Of a stretch of 64,000 bases of DNA, positions 59,088 to 64,000 are shown one piece after another. Origin of the DNA: SVTX01 sp045588675 (GTDB lineage: Bacteria > Bacillota > Clostridia > Oscillospirales > CAG-272); assembly GCA_045588675.1 (NCBI GenBank), contig JAZNER010000030.1, positions 6,404 through 70,403 of the forward strand, given 5' to 3'. Within the stretch, counting starts at the first letter, position 1, and the number at the start of each line of letters is the position of its first letter. Below the pieces are notes generated by a model. That model ran no database searches. It was not told the DNA's origin and saw only the letters and a program-made list of their open reading frames with translations. The translations under genes were made by a program, and so were the position numbers.

Positions 59088-60770
59088 ATGACTTCTTTAA
59101 TTTACAACCCACTTGAAGATTATGAGAAAAAGCTCAAAAATCTTCACAATGACAATGTATGCCGTTACTTTGATGAGCTGACCGCAAAATCACAGGTCAA
59201 CATTGAAGAAAACCGCAGGACTGTTGACGAATACATAAAGCAACAGAAAAAAGCTGACAAATTACGCAAAAAGCTCAATTGGTTAAAGGCCCTGCGTGTT
59301 TTAATGATTGTTCTTGCCGTGATATTTGCAATCGTTGCTGTTTTGCAATTTTCGGCATCAATATATATTTCAATAGCTCTGATTTTAGCCGATGTAGGAC
59401 TTCTTTTGCTCCTTTTCCTAAAGCTAAATCCAACGATAAAAAAGCAAAGCTCTCTTTTTGAAGCCGAAAATGGAAAGGCACAGGACCTTTTAGCCGAGGC
59501 GCAAGCTCAAATGCTCCCATTAAACAAGCTGTTCTGCGAGGGTGACGCCTTGAAAATTATTGAAGCTACAATTCCTCGGCTCTCCTTCAGCCCGAATATG
59601 TCTAAAGAGCTTGAAGAGGATATGGTTAAGAATTATGACCTACCGCCCTACACAAACCAAGAGCAATCTACCGTAGAAGCTTTGTCGGGCAGATACAACG
59701 GCAATCCGTTTTTCTTTGAGAAAAGGCTTGTACACCAAATGGGAGTTGAGGTTTATCACGGCTACAAAACAATTCATTGGACTGAAAGATATACCGACGG
59801 CAACGGTAAACGGCGCACGCGGACACGAAGTCAAACTCTTCACGCGACCGTAACCAAACCAAAGCCCTTTTATCACACCGAAACTCTCTTAAATTACGGC
59901 TCACTCGGAGCTCCCGAGCTGACCTTCAGCCGAGATGCTACCCATCTCAACGAGAAGAGCGAAATACAAATTGAGCGCCTCGTCAAAAAGGGAGAAAAAA
60001 AGCTCAAAAAGCTTGAAAGTGAGGCTCTTGAGCAAAATGACGACTTTATGAGTATGTCGAATACCGATTTTGAGGTTATATTTGATGCGCTTGACCGTAC
60101 CGACGAGGTGCAGTTCAGAACTATGTTCACTCCGCTCGCTCAAACGAATATGGTAGATTTGATACTCTCGGATACAGGCTACGGTGACGATTTCAATTTC
60201 TACAAAAACAATAGACTGAACACTATCGTTTCAAAGCATCAGCAAGGCAGAGCCCTCAAATTATATCCAAGCCTTAATTACTCTCACTCATACGACGAGG
60301 CAAAGGAAAAATTCATCACAAACAACAACGAGTATTTTAAAAGCTTGTATTTCGATTTCGCTCCCCTTCTGGCAATTCCGCTATATCAGGAGCGTCCCGT
60401 ACATTCTTTAAAGCCAATCGGAGATTTGTCGCAAAAATATTCAAGCAAAGAATATGAAACGCTTTTAAACTCTGTTGAGCGTAAGTATTTAGTCCACCCC
60501 AAAACAAGAACTGAGGCTATCTTGAAGCCAAGCTTCAATTCTTGTCAGGAAAGCGGCGACAAAATTTCGGTAACCGCATATTCTTACGACATAATTCCTC
60601 AAATTGATGTGGTTTATGTTCTCGGCGGTGACGGAAGAATGCACGGTGTACCTGTCCCGTGGGACCAATATATACCGCTTCAATACAACACCAATTTCGT
60701 AATAAGTAATACGCCGAGTGACAAGGCTGTCGGATACAAAAACAGCCTTTGTGCAATCAGCTTAAACTAA
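59088..60770 (+). CDS. Large membrane-anchored protein of unknown function, LemA partner
   Basis: The 560-residue protein has an N-terminal coiled coil, two adjacent membrane helices (about 66-110) and a long soluble part. The soluble part contains HWTERYTDGNGKRRTRTRSQ, KPFYHTETLLNYGS and WDQYIPLQYNTNFVISN. It resembles the MAG6410-type proteins seen in Mollicutes and Firmicutes, but I am not certain. It starts a likely operon with lemA 24 nt downstream. Function unknown; membrane or envelope-associated. Confidence 0.65.
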   Translation: MTSLIYNPLEDYEKKLKNLHNDNVCRYFDELTAKSQVNIEENRRTVDEYIKQQKKADKLRKKLNWLKALRVLMIVLAVIFAIVAVLQFSASIYISIALILADVGLLLLLFLKLNPTIKKQSSLFEAENGKAQDLLAEAQAQMLPLNKLFCEGDALKIIEATIPRLSFSPNMSKELEEDMVKNYDLPPYTNQEQSTVEALSGRYNGNPFFFEKRLVHQMGVEVYHGYKTIHWTERYTDGNGKRRTRTRSQTLHATVTKPKPFYHTETLLNYGSLGAPELTFSRDATHLNEKSEIQIERLVKKGEKKLKKLESEALEQNDDFMSMSNTDFEVIFDALDRTDEVQFRTMFTPLAQTNMVDLILSDTGYGDDFNFYKNNRLNTIVSKHQQGRALKLYPSLNYSHSYDEAKEKFITNNNEYFKSLYFDFAPLLAIPLYQERPVHSLKPIGDLSQKYSSKEYETLLNSVERKYLVHPKTRTEAILKPSFNSCQESGDKISVTAYSYDIIPQIDVVYVLGGDGRMHGVPVPWDQYIPLQYNTNFVISNTPSDKAVGYKNSLCAISLN

Positions 60771-60794
60771 TATTTTTAAAAAGGAGAAATTACT

Positions 60795-61463
60795 ATGGCT
60801 AATCAACTTGATGAGCTCAATCCCGAAATTCGCGAGGAGGGACTTGACACTAATGTAATCGCAAAAAAAATTCCCGTAAAGATAGGAGCGGGCTCTGTTA
60901 TTTTTGAAATTCTGCTTTGGGTACTCGGTATTATTCCGGGTGTAATTTTCCTGTTTATGAAGATAAGCGCTCAGAAACACTTCAATCAGCTTGAACAGAA
61001 AATTCAGAGAAACGCCTCACAAATCGACAATTTCCTTGAACAAAGAGTAGTTGTTCTTCAGAACTGTGCGCGCCTTCTTGACAAGGCAATCGACCTTGAC
61101 AAGAGCACCTTTGAAAACATTGCTCGTTACCGTTCAGGCTCAAATGCAGACGCAGACGAGGCGAGAAACGAAATGGGAAGCCAGATCGACGATCTTTCCA
61201 AAAATGTCAATATCGCATTTGAAAACTATCCGGATCTTGAAGCGCACAAAGAAATTGCAGACGCTATGCAGCAAAATATGTACTTGCAGAGAGAGATAAC
61301 CGCTGCGCGCGAGCTCTACAACGATACGATAAACGCCTGGAACAGAGATGTATTTGCTTGGCCTACAAAGATGATCGTAGCCGCAAAGAACGGATACACA
61401 ACAAGAATTCCTTTTATTGCTTCGCAAGAGGTAAAGGAGAAGGCTAAATCTGTTTTCTTTTGA
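60795..61463 (+). CDS. lemA: LemA-family protein
   Basis: The 222-residue protein has one N-terminal membrane helix (about 38-58) and a helical core (NQLEQKIQRNASQIDNFLEQR, then LEAHKEIADAMQQN and ITAARELYNDTINAWNRDVF). The last stretch is the LemA signature. LemA proteins have an extracytoplasmic helical bundle of unknown role. AAGGAG precedes the start. Confidence 0.9.
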   Translation: MANQLDELNPEIREEGLDTNVIAKKIPVKIGAGSVIFEILLWVLGIIPGVIFLFMKISAQKHFNQLEQKIQRNASQIDNFLEQRVVVLQNCARLLDKAIDLDKSTFENIARYRSGSNADADEARNEMGSQIDDLSKNVNIAFENYPDLEAHKEIADAMQQNMYLQREITAARELYNDTINAWNRDVFAWPTKMIVAAKNGYTTRIPFIASQEVKEKAKSVFF

Positions 61464-61535
61464 TTTACAGAAAAAAGCATCTCTTAAGTTCTATCCGAAA
61501 TTCTGAAACTTTTAAAAGAATTGCACGAGGTAGCT

Positions 61536-62360
61536 ATGGACTTTACACAAAACGACGCCGAAATAATCAAAATAGACTTTGAATGTTCAACTTGCAAAAA
61601 GCTGGACACTCAAAACAGCCGTATTCCCGTGCAAAGAGTGATTGAAAAGCTTGACAATTGCTTTAAAACAAACGATTTGCAGTCGGGCGTGCGATTGCTT
61701 GAATATTGGCAGGGCGAAGCGAAGGCTCTCGGCGACTTGTCGGGTGAGCTTTCTATCGTCAACGAAATGCTTGGCATTTACCGCCGAACAAATGACGGTG
61801 ACAAGGCTCTCTCATCGGTCAAGCGCGCGCTTGAATTGCTGAAACTAACCGAAAATGAGAGCAAAGCATCGGGGGCGACGATAATGCTCAATGCCGCAAC
61901 AACGCTCAAGGCGTTTGGCAAGGCAGACGAGGCTCTCTCTCTTTACGACAAGGTGGGAAAGGTTTATTCACGCGAGCTTGATAAAAACGACCTTCGCCGA
62001 GCGGCATTGTTTAACAATCACGGCACCGCACTCGTTGACCTGTCCCGCTTTGACGAGGCTGAAAAGCTTTATAGACAAGCTATTGAGATTACTCTGTCAC
62101 AGCCTGACGGCCTGCTTGACGCTGCGGTTACATATGTAAATCTGGCGCACCTTTACGAAAAAAGCGAGGGTGGGATGTCCGAGAAAATCGAGGATTGCTT
62201 AAATCAAGCCGAGCAAATTCTTGATAACGAAAAAATCCCCAAAGATGCCTATTATGCATTTGTCAGCGAGAAATGCGCTCCGTCGTTTGACTATTTTGGA
62301 CACTTCTTAACTGCGCAAAAATTATACAAGCTGTCGAGGAAAATTTATGAAGGGACTTGA
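61536..62360 (+). CDS. Tetratricopeptide-repeat protein
   Basis: The 274-residue protein has several TPR-like helical pairs (KALSSVKRALELL, KADEALSLYDKVGKVY, RFDEAEKLYRQAIEI, AAVTYVNLAHLYEK). TPRs mediate protein contacts. ATG 61536 has GAGG 5 nt upstream and replaces the TTG at 61521. Its end overlaps the DUF4037 gene by 14 nt, so the two are probably made in a fixed ratio and may interact. Confidence 0.85.
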   Translation: MDFTQNDAEIIKIDFECSTCKKLDTQNSRIPVQRVIEKLDNCFKTNDLQSGVRLLEYWQGEAKALGDLSGELSIVNEMLGIYRRTNDGDKALSSVKRALELLKLTENESKASGATIMLNAATTLKAFGKADEALSLYDKVGKVYSRELDKNDLRRAALFNNHGTALVDLSRFDEAEKLYRQAIEITLSQPDGLLDAAVTYVNLAHLYEKSEGGMSEKIEDCLNQAEQILDNEKIPKDAYYAFVSEKCAPSFDYFGHFLTAQKLYKLSRKIYEGT

Positions 62361-63285
62361 GCTTTCAAAACGCTTTTATCTTGAATGCGGCAAGGATGCC
62401 CTTGAAAAAGAGCTCCCCGAAATCGCCGACAGAGTTGCAGTAGGTCTTGTCGGAGAGGGCTCGGAGTGCTTTGGCTTTGACGACGACCTTTCAACCGACC
62501 ACGATTTTGAGCCCGCGTTTTGTATGTGGGTGGAGCGCGATGATTATGAAAAATTCAGCTTTGAGCTTGAACGCTTTTATTCTCACCTGCCTCGCGAATT
62601 TGAGGGCTATACCCGCAATTCAGTATCCCCCGTAGGCGGTAAGCGTCACGGTGTTATCTGTATTGAGGATTTCTACTTGAAGTTTTTGGGTACACCGCAC
62701 GAGCCCCGCTCAACTGAGCAATGGCTATATCTTCCCTCCTTCAGCTTGGCTTGTGCCTGCAACGGCGAAGTATTTTGCGACAGACTGGGCAAATTTTCGA
62801 ATATTCGGGAGCAAATAAAGGCAGGATATCCGCTTGATATCAAGCTTAAAAAGCTTGCGGGACACATTCTTATGATGTCACAAGCCGGTCTTTACAATTA
62901 TCCGCGTTCAATCAAGCGCGGCGAAAACGGCGCAGCTCAGCTTGCGATTTTTGAGTTTGTCAAGCACACGATTTCAACGATATATCTTCTGAACAATGCT
63001 TATGAGCCCTTTTATAAATGGGTTTATCGCGGAATGAGAGAGCTATCACGGCTTGGCAGTCTTGAAAACTCACTTGTAGCTCTTACAGAGCTTGGCAATT
63101 CAAGTGCGGAGGCAGAGGCAAAGCGCGAATGTATCGAAGAAATTTGCAAAGAGATTTCAACCGAGCTCTTTGCTCAAGGCTTAATCAGCTCCCCCTCGGG
63201 CGAGCTTGAAGCTCAAGCCTATGCAATACAAAACAAAATTCAAAATCACGCTCTTCGCAATATGCACATTATGAGCGGAATATAA
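62347..63285 (+). CDS. DUF4037/nucleotidyltransferase-like protein
   Basis: The 312-residue protein has VGLVGEGSECFGFDDDLSTDHDF (residues about 32-54), a G-x-G-S...D-x-D pattern of nucleotidyltransferase folds. WLYLPSFSLACACNGEVFCD and a helical C-terminal domain follow, matching DUF4037 proteins. The catalytic activity and target are unknown. It is the last gene of the membrane protein/LemA/TPR set, and a strong terminator follows. Confidence 0.82.
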   Translation: MKGLELSKRFYLECGKDALEKELPEIADRVAVGLVGEGSECFGFDDDLSTDHDFEPAFCMWVERDDYEKFSFELERFYSHLPREFEGYTRNSVSPVGGKRHGVICIEDFYLKFLGTPHEPRSTEQWLYLPSFSLACACNGEVFCDRLGKFSNIREQIKAGYPLDIKLKKLAGHILMMSQAGLYNYPRSIKRGENGAAQLAIFEFVKHTISTIYLLNNAYEPFYKWVYRGMRELSRLGSLENSLVALTELGNSSAEAEAKRECIEEICKEISTELFAQGLISSPSGELEAQAYAIQNKIQNHALRNMHIMSGI

Positions 63286-63298
63286 AAAACGCCTCTTT

Positions 63299-63331
63299 GG
63301 CGCACCTGCCGCAGAGCAGGTGCGCCTTCTC
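63299..63331 (+). terminator. Terminator after DUF4037 gene
   Basis: GGCGCACCTGC (63299-63309) pairs perfectly with GCAGGTGCGCC (63316-63326), followed by TTCTCT. The promoter TTGTTG (63334-63339), 17 nt, TATAAT (63357-63362) for the next gene follows directly. Confidence 0.75.
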
Positions 63332-63439
63332 TATTGTTGCACAGCAAAATATGTGGTATAATAAATAAGTCCATAATCTCTGCAAGGACAATTGCAGTAT
63401 CCGTATGCTAAAATGTAAGCACAGAAAGGAGATGACTTT

Positions 63440-64000
63440 ATGGAAAACAAAAACTTAATTGACAAAGCCATCGGGTTCATACAAAAGAATCCAAAAGACA
63501 ATCTGTCGCTACAAAGCATTGCGGACAACGCAGGATTCTCACTCACCTACTTTGATGCAATCTTCAGACAGCATACGGGATACAGCCCAGTAGAATACTC
63601 TCGTATTTACAAGCTCACGAGAAGCGCACTTGAGCTTCGCAGAACACCAAAGACCGTGCTTGACATTGCACTTGATTTCGGTTATGCAAGCCCAGAGAGT
63701 TTCACACGCGCGTTTAAAAATTTTTACAGTATGACGCCGAGTGAATACCGTGAAAAGTATTCGGGAGAGGCGGTTACGTGGCACGACCTTTCCGGTAAAA
63801 TCGCAATTAGCCATTTCAGACGAAGCTTTCCCGAATTAAACGTATCGGATATTGATCTTGCCCTTGACTTTTGCTTTACTCATAATCCGCTCAAATATGC
63901 TGAAGACATTGTAGGAATGACTGTTGCAGAATCTGAAATTCTCACACTTGGCAATCCCGAATCACTTGAACATTTTGTTTATGTATCGGATTACAATTCC
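63440..64000 (+). CDS. AraC-family regulator, N-terminal part (runs off right edge)
   Basis: 187 codons are visible. Residues 1 to about 105 form a complete AraC DNA-binding domain at the N-terminus: NLSLQSIADNAGFSLTYFDAIF, then HTGYSPVEY and the second helix-turn-helix VLDIALDFGYASPESFTRAF, with MTPSEYRE. The following region (HDLSGKIAISHFRRSFPE and on) is not recognised and is presumably a ligand-binding or enzyme-like domain. AAGGAG lies 8 nt before ATG 63440. Confidence 0.85.
   Translation, partial: MENKNLIDKAIGFIQKNPKDNLSLQSIADNAGFSLTYFDAIFRQHTGYSPVEYSRIYKLTRSALELRRTPKTVLDIALDFGYASPESFTRAFKNFYSMTPSEYREKYSGEAVTWHDLSGKIAISHFRRSFPELNVSDIDLALDFCFTHNPLKYAEDIVGMTVAESEILTLGNPESLEHFVYVSDYNS

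Overview
The window looks like a chromosomal segment of a low-GC, spore-forming anaerobic Firmicute of class Clostridia. Evidence: spore genes (a cotJC fragment, spoVAD, spoVAE), AddAB-type recombination genes, consensus TTGACA-17-TATAAT promoters with strong AGGAGG-like ribosome sites, and an epsG/cap-type polysaccharide locus. No species call is possible from sequence reading alone.

Layout. (1) 1-5.8 kb is a mobile region. It starts with the N-terminal 536 codons of a Cas9 running off the left edge and a divergent tracrRNA gene with its own promoter and terminator. These are followed by a Fic-domain protein with a DNA-binding N-terminus, a RepL-like winged-helix protein, a 38-residue ORF and a large serine recombinase. 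The recombinase ends about 20 nt before a 5'-truncated cotJC, so the simplest reading is an element inserted in cotJC that carries a type II CRISPR-Cas system. (2) 5.8-7.8 kb holds debris of another element: a protein with an HEMIH metallopeptidase motif and small ORFs. (3) 7.8-9.9 kb is alr and ddl (D-Ala and D-Ala-D-Ala supply). (4) 10-33.2 kb is a long polysaccharide operon read leftwards from one consensus promoter at 33.34 kb. It has a priming phosphoglycosyltransferase, seven glycosyltransferases, a Wzx flippase and an EpsG/Wzy polymerase. It also has UDP-GlcNAcA/GalNAcA genes (tviB/tviC-like), UDP-L-FucNAc genes (capEFG) with a truncated second capF, a split transketolase, an aldo/keto reductase, a pyruvyltransferase-FrhB fusion and an acyltransferase remnant. 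(5) 33.5-37.5 kb is nucleoside salvage: deoC-deoD-deoB and udp.

(6) 37.6-39.8 kb holds spoVAD, spoVAE and mntP. (7) 39.9-45.1 kb holds a polyprenol-type GT2, rlmA and an htrA-response regulator-histidine kinase operon. (8) 45.2-53.2 kb is a QueG-like iron-sulfur protein, addB and addA. (9) 53.3-54.7 kb holds tRNA-Leu(UAA) and initiator tRNA-fMet(CAU). After them come a second copy of the fMet 3' end, a dense array of small hairpins, a truncated four-helix-bundle gene and a lipoprotein gene. (10) 55.4-58.9 kb is a three-gene cassette (class V aminotransferase, M29-type peptidase, GntR regulator) bracketed by 89-bp direct repeats. (11) 59.1-63.3 kb is a membrane protein/LemA/TPR/DUF4037 gene set, and an AraC-type regulator runs off the right edge.

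The most unusual items are the cotJC-disrupting recombinase element with its Cas9/tracrRNA, and the tRNA-fMet-linked hairpin array with its four-helix-bundle gene. All conclusions come from reading the sequence; no alignments or folding programs were run.
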